A DNA stretch of 64,000 bases from a virus. Below, piece after piece: positions 17,587 to 25,292 of the stretch; position 1 is the first letter of the stretch, and every line of letters begins with the position of its first letter. The stretch covers positions 1 to 64,000 of the IMG/VR virus record IMGVR_UViG_3300045286_000131; one strand, 5' to 3'. The notes below the pieces were generated by a model. The model had not been told where the DNA came from, ran no database searches, and was given only the letters and a program-made list of their open reading frames with translations. Position numbers and translations under genes: made by a program.

Positions 17587-18435
17587 ATGAACTTTACAGA
17601 CTTCAAAAAGCCATACGAGGCAACAAAAGCGTGGCTGCCGCAAGCCAAGGCTGTTCGCTCCGGCGATTTGTTAGATGTCCGTCGTATGGCTCAAACATCC
17701 ATGCTAGATGGCAGGCTAATCGTGTGGTTTTCAATGGGTGCGGCGTCTGCCTGTATGCTCAAACTTTTGGCGCATCTAAAACCGATGGCTGTCTATTGCA
17801 ACACGTCAAAAGACGAGCATCCCGACAACCTGCGCTTCCGTGGCGAAATCGAACACTGGACAGGAATCAAAGTGACTGTCATCGGCTCGGACAAATACCA
17901 AACAACCGATGAAGTCTTTGAGGACACGCAATACATGAGCGGTATCGGCGGCGCACGCTGCACAACTGAACTCAAAAAAATTCCGCGTCTGCGCTTCGCG
18001 TATGCCGAGGACATCCACTGCTTCGGAATGACGGTGGACGAACAAAAACGCATCAAACAATTCGAGGCAAACAATCACGACATGAATCTAGCGTGGCCGC
18101 TAGTGACGGCAGGCATGACCAAACACGACTGCCTGAAAGAACTAATGATGAATGGCATCGAACTGCCCGCCATGTATCAACTCGGCTTTGAAAACAATAA
18201 CTGCATCGGATGCGTGAAGGCTCAAAGCCCCGACTACTGGAACAGAACGCGCAAACACTTTCCAGAACGCTTCCGCCAGCGGGCGGAACAAAGCCGACGA
18301 CTCGGAGTGAAGCTAGTAAAGCTCCACGGCGAACGAATCTTTCTCGATGAACTGCCCGAAAACGAAACTGAAAAACTGTCCGAGGACTTGTCATGCGGCC
18401 CGCAATGCGCTGACGCGAGGACATCTAACGAATAG
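17587..18435 (+). CDS. phosphoadenosine phosphosulfate reductase-like protein
   Basis: A 282-residue member of the phage PAPS-reductase-like group (PP-loop ATP pyrophosphatase fold). The nucleotide loop is WFSMGAASA near residue 45; conserved features are KDEHPDN, YMSGIGGARC and the Cys pair in NNNCIGCVKAQSPDYW, then a C-terminal GPQC. True CysH enzymes reduce PAPS to sulfite; the phage group is common next to DNA methyltransferases, as here, and its substrate is not established. Sulfur-dependent DNA or RNA modification is possible. The family is confident, the reaction is not. Confidence 0.8.
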   Translation: MNFTDFKKPYEATKAWLPQAKAVRSGDLLDVRRMAQTSMLDGRLIVWFSMGAASACMLKLLAHLKPMAVYCNTSKDEHPDNLRFRGEIEHWTGIKVTVIGSDKYQTTDEVFEDTQYMSGIGGARCTTELKKIPRLRFAYAEDIHCFGMTVDEQKRIKQFEANNHDMNLAWPLVTAGMTKHDCLKELMMNGIELPAMYQLGFENNNCIGCVKAQSPDYWNRTRKHFPERFRQRAEQSRRLGVKLVKLHGERIFLDELPENETEKLSEDLSCGPQCADARTSNE

Positions 18436-18437
18436 CT

Positions 18438-19211
18438 ATGCAGCCACCGACCGACCAACTAACGAGCGCAATGGACGTTACCGATTCACGGGGCGCGTCC
18501 GCCGGTGGTCTGCATCAGCGTCTTGTTCCCCAGCCCTTTTACGAGGACTCACATATAACGCTCTACAACGCTGACTGCCGCCAAGTGCTGCCCCACCTGA
18601 AAGTCGCCAACGCCTTTTGCTTCACTGACCCGCCCTACAATGTCGGCAAAGACTACGGCGTGTGGAATGACGAAATGCCAACGGCTGACTATCTGCAATT
18701 CTGCGCCGAATGGATCGCGGAAGTGAAACGGCTCTGCCCCGAAGTCTGCATCTACCCGCCGACAAAATACCTGCTCGAATACTGGCAAATGCTTGGACGC
18801 GACTACAAGCAAATCGCGCTCACATGGAGTCCCGAAGGTGCAATCCGTGGCGGCTGGGTGAATCAATTCGTGACGCTGCTGACCAACGCGAAACCGAAAC
18901 AGCGCACGAAAGACTGGTGGCATAACTGCCAGATGCAAGGACTCGGCTACTTCTTCCGTGAAGAATCCTACGGGCATCCAGGCTACACCAGTGAGGATGT
19001 GACAAACCGCGTGCTGGCGGCCGTGTGTCCGACGGATGCAACTGTAATCGAACCTTTCGCCGGCACGGGGACAACTCTGTGGTGCGCGAAACTCCGTGGC
19101 ATGAAAGCCATCGGATGCGAGATAAACCCGAAATACTGCGAACTCATAGCCTCACGATGCGCCCAAAGCGTGCTGGGGCTGGGGAACGGCGGAGCTATGC
19201 CACGCCAGTAG
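18438..19211 (+). CDS. site-specific DNA methyltransferase (N4-cytosine or N6-adenine)
   Basis: A 257-residue amino-methyltransferase. The catalytic DPPY begins at residue 64 (TDPPYNVGKDYG) and the S-adenosylmethionine-binding FAGTGT begins at residue 207; this order is the beta class. A C-terminal GCEINPKYCELI helix is typical. There is no restriction partner nearby, so it is an orphan enzyme probably protecting phage DNA or altering regulation. It starts two bases after the PAPS-reductase-like gene. The first 30 residues may be a poorly chosen extension. Confidence 0.88.
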   Translation: MQPPTDQLTSAMDVTDSRGASAGGLHQRLVPQPFYEDSHITLYNADCRQVLPHLKVANAFCFTDPPYNVGKDYGVWNDEMPTADYLQFCAEWIAEVKRLCPEVCIYPPTKYLLEYWQMLGRDYKQIALTWSPEGAIRGGWVNQFVTLLTNAKPKQRTKDWWHNCQMQGLGYFFREESYGHPGYTSEDVTNRVLAAVCPTDATVIEPFAGTGTTLWCAKLRGMKAIGCEINPKYCELIASRCAQSVLGLGNGGAMPRQ

Positions 19212-19222
19212 TAAAGGAAAAC

Positions 19223-19489
19223 ATGACAACTCAAAAAAACAAGAAACGGCCAACGCCAAAGGCGTTGGCATCAGCGACTGGTTCGGCATGGGTGCGCGTA
19301 AAAGACAAACTCCCAATGGAATCGGAACGGGTCATCGCCATCTATCGCGGCGTGTATCACCACCGCATCGTGACATTCTGGCGTGACGCCGGAGGAACGC
19401 CGCACTTCGGACATCCGAGCGAACCGGATGGCAAAGGAAGCCAACCCGCAACCCACTGGCATCCGCTGCCGGAAATGCCGAACAGTTAA
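19223..19489 (+). CDS. DUF551-like protein, 88 residues
   Basis: The core WVRVKDKLPMESERV, a central strand pair and a closing THWHPLPEMP match the pattern of the small phage/prophage DUF551 domain, whose function is unknown. Residues 1-22 are basic and low in complexity. It is in the accessory operon between the methyltransferase and the recombinase. Confidence 0.62.
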   Translation: MTTQKNKKRPTPKALASATGSAWVRVKDKLPMESERVIAIYRGVYHHRIVTFWRDAGGTPHFGHPSEPDGKGSQPATHWHPLPEMPNS

Positions 19490-19515
19490 TTGAACAACTC
19501 CAACTTTGTTTATTT

Positions 19516-20499
19516 ATGACTGCCATTGAAATGTTGAAAGCTGCCATTGTAGAACAGGCTTGCGATGATGATACGTTTCAGCAATACGCATTTTGGGTTC
19601 GGAAGATTTATCATCATTTGAAAATTCCAGCCTCACAATGGACAACGGTGGACATGAACAAGGGCTTGATGTGGTTGCGGTCGGAAAATTATGCGGATCA
19701 GTCCCAGCGGTGCGCCTTGTGTTCGGTGGTTTTCTTTTTCCGGTATGTTTTGAAGCGCGAACTTGGTCGGCTGGATTTGCCAGCCATGCCCAAGCAGCGC
19801 AAGCAACTCAAGGAAGTCCCGACGCGGGAGGAAGTCGCCAAACTTATCATGCTGTTGCGCGATGAGTTTCGGCTGATGGGCGGTTTGATGTATGGCGGCG
19901 GCACTCGCGTAAAAGAAACCTGCAAGCTGCGCGTGAAGGATTTTGATTTCGACAACTGCGAAATCCGCATCCACAACGACACCGCCAAGGGTAAAAAATC
20001 CCGCTTGCCGCCTTTGCCACAAGCGATGATTCCAGCGTTAAAGGATTACTTTGACAACAAACGCCGCGAACTCTACGAGCGCGATCTGGCGCAAGGCTGG
20101 GGCTTTGTGGAATTACCCGGAAGACTGGCGAACAAATACAAGTCGGCCAATCGTGAATATGGCTGGCAGTTTGCTTTTCCTTCACGCGCCGTTTCTCCAA
20201 CTGGATACCGATGGCACATCACGCCGGAAGCGTTTCAGAACGAACTCCGCAAGGCTCGGCAGATTGCCGGCATCATCAAGCCGGTGACACCCCACACGCT
20301 GCGTCATGCCTTCTGCACCCATGCGCTAGAGAACGGAACCGAGTTTGAAACCGTCCGCAAATGGATGGGGCATGAGGACGCCAATACCACTTTGATTTAC
20401 GCGCATACCACCAAGCGCGGCGAGTCGCCGATGGATTTTGGCCGTAACCTACGCCGATTCCAGATGCCGCCGCAAATCACTTTCGACGCCAAAAACTAA
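19516..20499 (+). CDS. tyrosine recombinase of the integron-integrase (IntI) type
   Basis: A 327-residue tyrosine recombinase. Catalytic residues are visible: Arg131 (YGGGTRVKE), the HTLRH box with His260 and Arg263, His286 (GHED) and the nucleophile Tyr295 (LIYAHT). Between the first Arg and the HTLRH box it has the extra segment that marks integron integrases (LYERDLAQGWG, then a short run ending in YGWQFAFPSR), and after the tyrosine an RGESPMDF tail like the IntI RSPLD end. An N-terminal SAM-like core-binding domain spans residues 1-100. Integron integrases recombine folded single-stranded attC sites. No canonical attI or attC core was found next to it. It may serve phage integration or cassette capture. 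Confidence 0.85.
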   Translation: MTAIEMLKAAIVEQACDDDTFQQYAFWVRKIYHHLKIPASQWTTVDMNKGLMWLRSENYADQSQRCALCSVVFFFRYVLKRELGRLDLPAMPKQRKQLKEVPTREEVAKLIMLLRDEFRLMGGLMYGGGTRVKETCKLRVKDFDFDNCEIRIHNDTAKGKKSRLPPLPQAMIPALKDYFDNKRRELYERDLAQGWGFVELPGRLANKYKSANREYGWQFAFPSRAVSPTGYRWHITPEAFQNELRKARQIAGIIKPVTPHTLRHAFCTHALENGTEFETVRKWMGHEDANTTLIYAHTTKRGESPMDFGRNLRRFQMPPQITFDAKN

Positions 20500-21261
20500 A
20501 TGAAAACATCCATCCTGATAGTCACCTTTCGCAGAGACATTGAGTTCTGCACGTTCGCCCTGAAATCCATCGCCAAGTTTGCGGCCGGATTTTTGGAGAC
20601 GGTCGTTGTTGTTCCTGAAAGCGACAAGGAGTTGTTTGGCGCGCTCCACGCGACATATAATTTCAAGCTGCGGCCGGTTCCAGAGCCGGCTGGAAAAGGG
20701 ATGCTGAACCAAATGCTGGTGAAAAGCACGGCGGATAGTTTCTGCCCGCAAGCGGATTTCATTTTGCATTTCGACAGCGACTACATTTTCACCGCGCCAG
20801 TTACGCCGGAAACTTATTTTCGGGACGGCAAGCCGGTTCTGGTTTGCAACCCGTATGAAAACGTGACCGAGGCCGGACACCGGCAATGGCAGCGGGTGGC
20901 TCAAAACGCCGTCGGGTTTGCGGTTCCGTTCGATACCATGTGCCGCCTGCCGATTATCCACTTGGCGGAGGTTTACCCGAAGCTGCGGGCGCACGTCGAG
21001 AATCACACCGGGCTTCCGCTTGAGGAATTCATCATGGGCGGGCGTGCCGAGTATCCGCAATCATATGCGGAATTTCCGACCATTGGCGCGATTGCGCTTC
21101 ATTTCTTCCGCGACGAATACACAGTCGTTGACCTGTCCAAAGAGCCGGAGCCGAAAAATCCAATCATGCGCGGATGGAGTCACGGCGGCATGGATCACGA
21201 AATGCTTTTTCAGGACGGTGAAACGACGACTGCGCGGAAGAAGTGGGCGCAGTATCTTTGA
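20500..21261 (+). CDS. putative glycosyltransferase (DUF6492-like)
   Basis: A 253-residue protein starting directly after the recombinase stop. It looks like a GT-A fold: MKTSILIVTFRRD as first strand, and a DSDYIF motif near residue 92 corresponding to the metal-binding DxD of nucleotide-sugar transferases. A late GGMDHEMLF segment may contribute to the acceptor site. Possible targets are modified phage DNA or host surface sugars; the adjacent methyltransferase makes DNA modification plausible. It resembles the DUF6492 group; no substrate can be stated. Confidence 0.6.
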   Translation: MKTSILIVTFRRDIEFCTFALKSIAKFAAGFLETVVVVPESDKELFGALHATYNFKLRPVPEPAGKGMLNQMLVKSTADSFCPQADFILHFDSDYIFTAPVTPETYFRDGKPVLVCNPYENVTEAGHRQWQRVAQNAVGFAVPFDTMCRLPIIHLAEVYPKLRAHVENHTGLPLEEFIMGGRAEYPQSYAEFPTIGAIALHFFRDEYTVVDLSKEPEPKNPIMRGWSHGGMDHEMLFQDGETTTARKKWAQYL

Positions 21262-21560
21262 CTTTTTAAGCCCGACGTTTACAGGGCAATAAAAATGGCC
21301 GGCGGCTGACCGCGACATGGAGTGATGCGCCGTTACAGCCGCCGGCCCTAGATTTACGGTGCGACTACACCTTGCAGGATAGCCGGAAATCCTGTTGAAA
21401 TATGGATTCCCGCGATGAGTCGCCACGGAAGGGTATGGCTTCCGCTTCATACCGTGGATGGGAATGCTGTTTTTCTAATGGCAGCACGCAATGCGTCCTC
21501 CGGCCAATTTCGTTAAAAAACGCTTTTCAAACCGGAAAGCGGTGATAAAGTCGAATTGTT
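21262..21560 (+). ncRNA. candidate structured RNA in a 299-base gene-free gap
   Basis: No convincing reading frame exists here, but hairpins follow each other closely. GCCC/GGGC at 21270-21287; a perfect 12-base-pair stem 21297-21308 with 21336-21347 and a 27-base loop; GGTG/CACC at 21358-21371; CAGGAT/ATCCTG at 21375-21394; and a three-way junction at 21406-21465 with stems ATTCCC/GGGAAT, GCGA/TCGC and CACGG/CCGTG. The orientation is unproven; plus is assumed from flanking genes. It fits no riboswitch, tRNA, tmRNA or ribozyme core I know. A folded-DNA recombination site is an alternative, since an IntI-type gene is nearby. Confidence 0.45.
21524..21551 (+). promoter_or_regulatory. candidate promoter of the tail operon
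   Basis: TTTTCA, 16 bases, then TAAAGT, ending 9 bases before the ATG at 21561. The TAAAGTCGAA leader matches the one before the head operon at 10555. Confidence 0.4.
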
Positions 21561-22055
21561 ATGGCAATCAAGTTTTACAAAAAGACATCCCCCCGCACGA
21601 CCGTCAAATTTGGAAACTTCGCCCTGACCTTCCCGACGTTCGACAACATTGTTGGCTATTATTCCACCGACAACGCTGCGGTTCAGGCCGCGCTGGCCGA
21701 CTACATCGCCAACCAGCAATACGGCCTCACGGAGATTTCGCAGGAGGAATACAACGCCGACTACCTCGAAAAAAAAAACAATGGGGCGACATTGCCGCCG
21801 CGACAATATCGGGAGGAAATAACCAGCAGAGGATTTTCGTCCGGCCAGCACCAAGGGGCTTATTCGGGGGACACAAGAGTTGCTGCGGTGGTTAGAACCG
21901 GCAACGGATCAATTGCCCCGAAATCCGAAACCCAAATGACCATCGCCGAAAGCTCCGAAGCCGATTCTATTGCACAGCCGAAGCCGGCGGTTTCGCCGAC
22001 GGCGCAACCTCTTCCCGCCGGCCAGTTCCAACCATCCACCGGAAAGCGCAAGTAA
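21561..22055 (+). CDS. hypothetical structural protein, 164 residues
   Basis: The first gene of the tail operon. Residues 1-75 look folded (VKFGNFALTFPTFDN) and resemble in style small head-decoration or completion proteins; the remainder is Ser/Gln/Pro-rich and probably disordered. It ends exactly where the next gene starts. Not recognised. Confidence 0.5.
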   Translation: MAIKFYKKTSPRTTVKFGNFALTFPTFDNIVGYYSTDNAAVQAALADYIANQQYGLTEISQEEYNADYLEKKNNGATLPPRQYREEITSRGFSSGQHQGAYSGDTRVAAVVRTGNGSIAPKSETQMTIAESSEADSIAQPKPAVSPTAQPLPAGQFQPSTGKRK

Positions 22056-22979
22056 ATGGCAAAGCAGCCTTACAAGACGTTTGCCGGACTGAAGACGGAA
22101 ATCCGTCAAGAAGTCTGGCCGGGCGCGTCGGCGGGGACTTCCAATGAAGCGGAGAATCTTATTCAGGCGCATGACGCGCATTTCATTGAAGGCATCGCCG
22201 AAATCCAGCGGGAGTGTCCCGGCTTGCGCCATTTCCAAACGAACGTCGTTTCATTCGAGAAGACATTTTTCAAGGGCGCGATGACTTGCATTGCGGCTCC
22301 GAACGGAGTCGTCACCAGAATTTACACAGTTGACCGCAACTGGTTTCAGCCGATTTATTACGTCCAGCAGCGTTGGCCGGAGCCGGAAATGTGGGGGCTT
22401 GCGAACCGCAAGTCTCTGGCGGCTGCGCTGAACACACAGAAGCCGCTTCCGCTTGGATTCATGCACGCGAGCGCGGAACACGACCGGAAAACCGGCCGGG
22501 CGCGCGGAGGTATTTGGGCGATTGATCCGCAAACGCGGAACATCTGCATTGCGCCTTGGATTCATTCCGAGGAAACGCTGGTTATAGAGTGGAGCGGTGT
22601 AAAAAATGCGTCCGAGTGGTCAGACCAAGACCCTGTTCCCGACTGGCCCGACTTTAAGCGCGTGCTGAAGCTTTACATCCAGTGGGCGCATGAGCGCGAC
22701 TTTGGCTCGACGGTTCAGGCGCGGACTCTGCACAACGACGAATACACCGGCACCTACGACATGGCGCTGGCCGATTTGATTCTTTGGGACAGGGAAATCA
22801 ACCGCGTCCACAGCGAGCAAGGCGAGGCAATCAACCGCCAGCATCGCCATCATTTCATGCAGGGCTTTGGAAACTTTCCGCAGGACATCACGGATGATTG
22901 GCCGGCGAAATGCCAGCCGCCGGCATTGATACGCGCGCCGGGCGCTCCGCCGCAACCGGGCGACTCTGATTCGGACTAG
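22056..22979 (+). CDS. putative head-tail adaptor protein
   Basis: A 307-residue protein with no recognised motif. Its place between a small structural gene and tail genes, its helical N-terminus, central beta part and Pro-rich C-terminal tail suggest a connector or tail tubular protein. The stop is two bases before the next start. Context only. Confidence 0.45.
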   Translation: MAKQPYKTFAGLKTEIRQEVWPGASAGTSNEAENLIQAHDAHFIEGIAEIQRECPGLRHFQTNVVSFEKTFFKGAMTCIAAPNGVVTRIYTVDRNWFQPIYYVQQRWPEPEMWGLANRKSLAAALNTQKPLPLGFMHASAEHDRKTGRARGGIWAIDPQTRNICIAPWIHSEETLVIEWSGVKNASEWSDQDPVPDWPDFKRVLKLYIQWAHERDFGSTVQARTLHNDEYTGTYDMALADLILWDREINRVHSEQGEAINRQHRHHFMQGFGNFPQDITDDWPAKCQPPALIRAPGAPPQPGDSDSD

Positions 22980-22981
22980 CC

Positions 22982-24394
22982 ATGAAATTGCACCGCACAA
23001 TTCCAACACAGGTTTTTGCCCATGTCGGCAACATTGGGAACACCAGTTCCGACGCGCACGCAATCGCCGGCATAATTTCCGGCTGGCGGGATGAAATCTT
23101 GGAGGATGCGAATGAGGATGCGCGGCAGCGCGGCAGCAAGATTTTTCAGTCCGTGGTTTCGTGCGGCGGCAATACGATTGCAAACGGCGGCGGATACCTC
23201 GACTACGACATTTCGATTGGTGCGAACTTTTTCCAGTTCATCCAGCCGTATTTCGGAACGCAGGGGAACGCCGCGAGCGAGACGCAGAATTCATTTCTGC
23301 CGGCACCGGACGACACGGACTGGCTGAACAATGGTGGCTGGAATTTCGATCAGTTCTTCCTGCTTGGCGACACGCGGAACGACTACTACGAAGTCATCTA
23401 CAACAACGTCCATTTCTTTGTCCTCGACTCGTCCCAATACGAGCCGGATGGAAAAACGATTGACTCGAAGCAGGCGCAATGGCTGAAGCTCCGGCTTTTG
23501 CTTTCAACGGCGACTTGGAAAATCGTCGTGCTTGCCAAGCCGGTTTATTCTTCCGCGACTTCGGTTGACACCGACGTTCAATGGAATTTCGCTCAATGGG
23601 GAGCCGACTTGGTTCTTTCCGGCGGGCCGCAATGCTACGAGCGCGTCACCGCCAACGGAACTGTTTTTATCCAGAATGGGCTTGGCGGCACTGGAACATC
23701 CGGCGCGATTGTGAGCCTGCTTCCGACATCGAACTTTTTCTACAACACAACTTCCGCCGTCGGCAGAATCACGACTTGCGAAACGAGCCTGCTTTATGAG
23801 TTGCTGGATTTGAGCGGCAATGTGGTTGACTCCGTGACGCTGCTTGCGGAGGACAAAGTTTCGCTTGTTCCGCAGCCGCCGTCCGCAACCGTCATTCAGG
23901 GTGTTCAATGTTTTTCCGGCGCGGTGAACGTGACAACCCAGACGCCTTATCTTGGCGCTGGAATCTATTACAACTACGCGACCAAAGAAGCCGTCGCGTG
24001 GCACGGCTTTTTGAATTGCTGGGCGGGGTTTCAGGGAACCGGAGGCGGAGCGATTCAACTTTCCGGCGGCGTGCAGGCGTTCGCCGGAAGCGGATCTCCG
24101 GCAACAAAAAACCCAATCCCGAAGCCAGCCAACAGCGCAGGGACGTATTACGACTACACCAACAAGGTGAATTATTTTTGGAATCCGACCATGAATTCCG
24201 GCTCCGGCGGCTGGGAAGGGACGGCATCCGGCGGGACATTCGCCGCAATCAACACGGCAACCGGCCAGCAGTTTTTTTGCGGCTACGGCGCTCCGTCGGC
24301 GCTGATTGTTCCGGCAAACGCGGCCGGAATCTATTACGATTTTCAGGGCAATCAATTGTTGAACTGGAATCCGACAACCAATAAATTCGAGTAA
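22982..24394 (+). CDS. metallophosphoesterase-fold protein without its metal ligands
   Basis: A 470-residue protein. Residues 1-270 follow the calcineurin-like/purple-acid-phosphatase fold, with family-typical FFVLDSSQYEPDG, QAQWLKLRLLLSTATWK and GADLVLSG. The metal-binding signatures are altered: GDxG reads GNIGN, the GDN block reads GGNT, HHPPYS reads AKPVYS, and the SGHDHxYER box reads SGGPQCYER. It is therefore probably catalytically dead. Residues 300-470 hold two or three repeats ending in YYxY/FxGN-like segments (AGIYYNYATKEAV, AGTYYDYTNKVNY, AGIYYDFQGNQL), likely small beta repeats for surface display or binding. A tail or decoration role is inferred from neighbours. Confidence 0.65.
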   Translation: MKLHRTIPTQVFAHVGNIGNTSSDAHAIAGIISGWRDEILEDANEDARQRGSKIFQSVVSCGGNTIANGGGYLDYDISIGANFFQFIQPYFGTQGNAASETQNSFLPAPDDTDWLNNGGWNFDQFFLLGDTRNDYYEVIYNNVHFFVLDSSQYEPDGKTIDSKQAQWLKLRLLLSTATWKIVVLAKPVYSSATSVDTDVQWNFAQWGADLVLSGGPQCYERVTANGTVFIQNGLGGTGTSGAIVSLLPTSNFFYNTTSAVGRITTCETSLLYELLDLSGNVVDSVTLLAEDKVSLVPQPPSATVIQGVQCFSGAVNVTTQTPYLGAGIYYNYATKEAVAWHGFLNCWAGFQGTGGGAIQLSGGVQAFAGSGSPATKNPIPKPANSAGTYYDYTNKVNYFWNPTMNSGSGGWEGTASGGTFAAINTATGQQFFCGYGAPSALIVPANAAGIYYDFQGNQLLNWNPTTNKFE

Positions 24395-24398
24395 AATT

Positions 24399-25292
24399 AT
24401 GAAAACCATCCAATCATTGTTTTTATCACTGGCCGTTATTTGCCTCGCCATCGGCCCCGCCAGCGCCGGAATTTTCCAGAACTCCGTCACGACGACGAAC
24501 GATGCCGGCGTTCAAGCGTTCATCGCAACGCACCTCCCAACGTCGCCCGACATCGCGTCCACGTTCTATTGCACCAACTACGGACAGATTTTCGGAATCC
24601 AGCCGGACGGAACCGTTTTGACGACGAACATCTACAACCATTCGTGGTCGTTGACCGATACGAACGGGCAGGTTGCCTACCACACTTGGAACAACGGCAC
24701 GCTTTTGTTTGCCACCAATGCCTTTGTCGTGCAGTTCACGAACGCGCCAACGTATTCGCCTACCAACATTAACGGCATCACTTACTGGATTTCAAACTAT
24801 ACCGGCTCCGCAATGATTTTCAGCAACGGGCAAGTGTCGGTGGGCGGCTCCGTGATTGATATGTCCGTCTTGGGGCCGGTTCTCGCCCAAGTGACGAACG
24901 TATTTACAGCGTTAAACTCTTTTTCAAACCAGATTGTAAACGTGGTGTCCAACGGGTTTGCCACGAACAAGCTGTTTGCGGCACCGCTGTCTTACATTTC
25001 AAATCCAATTACCATCAATGCGCTTTTCACGAACTCCTACGGCGTCAGAATCACAGGCGGAATTGATTACTTGCTGGACACGACTACTGGCGGCGGCTCC
25101 CACGGCTCGTTTGTTTACACAAACCTGAGCAACGGAGCGAGCAGCTTGGTTGACCTTTACTCTGCAACATCCGTATCCGGCGGGCGGGTTACGCTTGCCA
25201 ACAGATTCAACTTCGACATGGGGCCGAACGAAGTCATCAAGTTTTACAACACGACGAACTTTACGCTCATATCCAGTTTCATTCTCAAATGA
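24399..25292 (+). CDS. secreted fibre-like protein, 297 residues
   Basis: Starts with a Sec signal peptide (MKTIQSLFLSLAVICLA, cleavage after ASA near residue 23). The mature part is rich in Asn, Thr, Ser and Phe with strand-forming TN-repeats (FATNAF, VTNVFTALNSFSNQ), like phage fibre C-termini or Verrucomicrobial surface proteins. A signal peptide on a presumed tail fibre is unusual. It overlaps the next gene by four bases. Confidence 0.5.
   Translation: MKTIQSLFLSLAVICLAIGPASAGIFQNSVTTTNDAGVQAFIATHLPTSPDIASTFYCTNYGQIFGIQPDGTVLTTNIYNHSWSLTDTNGQVAYHTWNNGTLLFATNAFVVQFTNAPTYSPTNINGITYWISNYTGSAMIFSNGQVSVGGSVIDMSVLGPVLAQVTNVFTALNSFSNQIVNVVSNGFATNKLFAAPLSYISNPITINALFTNSYGVRITGGIDYLLDTTTGGGSHGSFVYTNLSNGASSLVDLYSATSVSGGRVTLANRFNFDMGPNEVIKFYNTTNFTLISSFILK

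Noticed and set aside
18549-18977. A long minus-strand reading frame opposite the DNA methyltransferase
   Set aside because: The plus strand has intact DPPY and FAGTGT motifs; the minus frame has no domain and overlaps completely.
21270-21347. The 12-base-pair hairpin near the IntI-type gene as an attC site
   Set aside because: No RYYYAAC core and no matching GTTRRRY core could be found in 21262-21560; the closest words miss at the last position.
21406-21465. The three-way junction as a hammerhead ribozyme or tRNA
   Set aside because: The hammerhead core (CTGATGA, GAAA) is missing between stems, and there is no T-arm GGTTC motif or seven-base acceptor stem.
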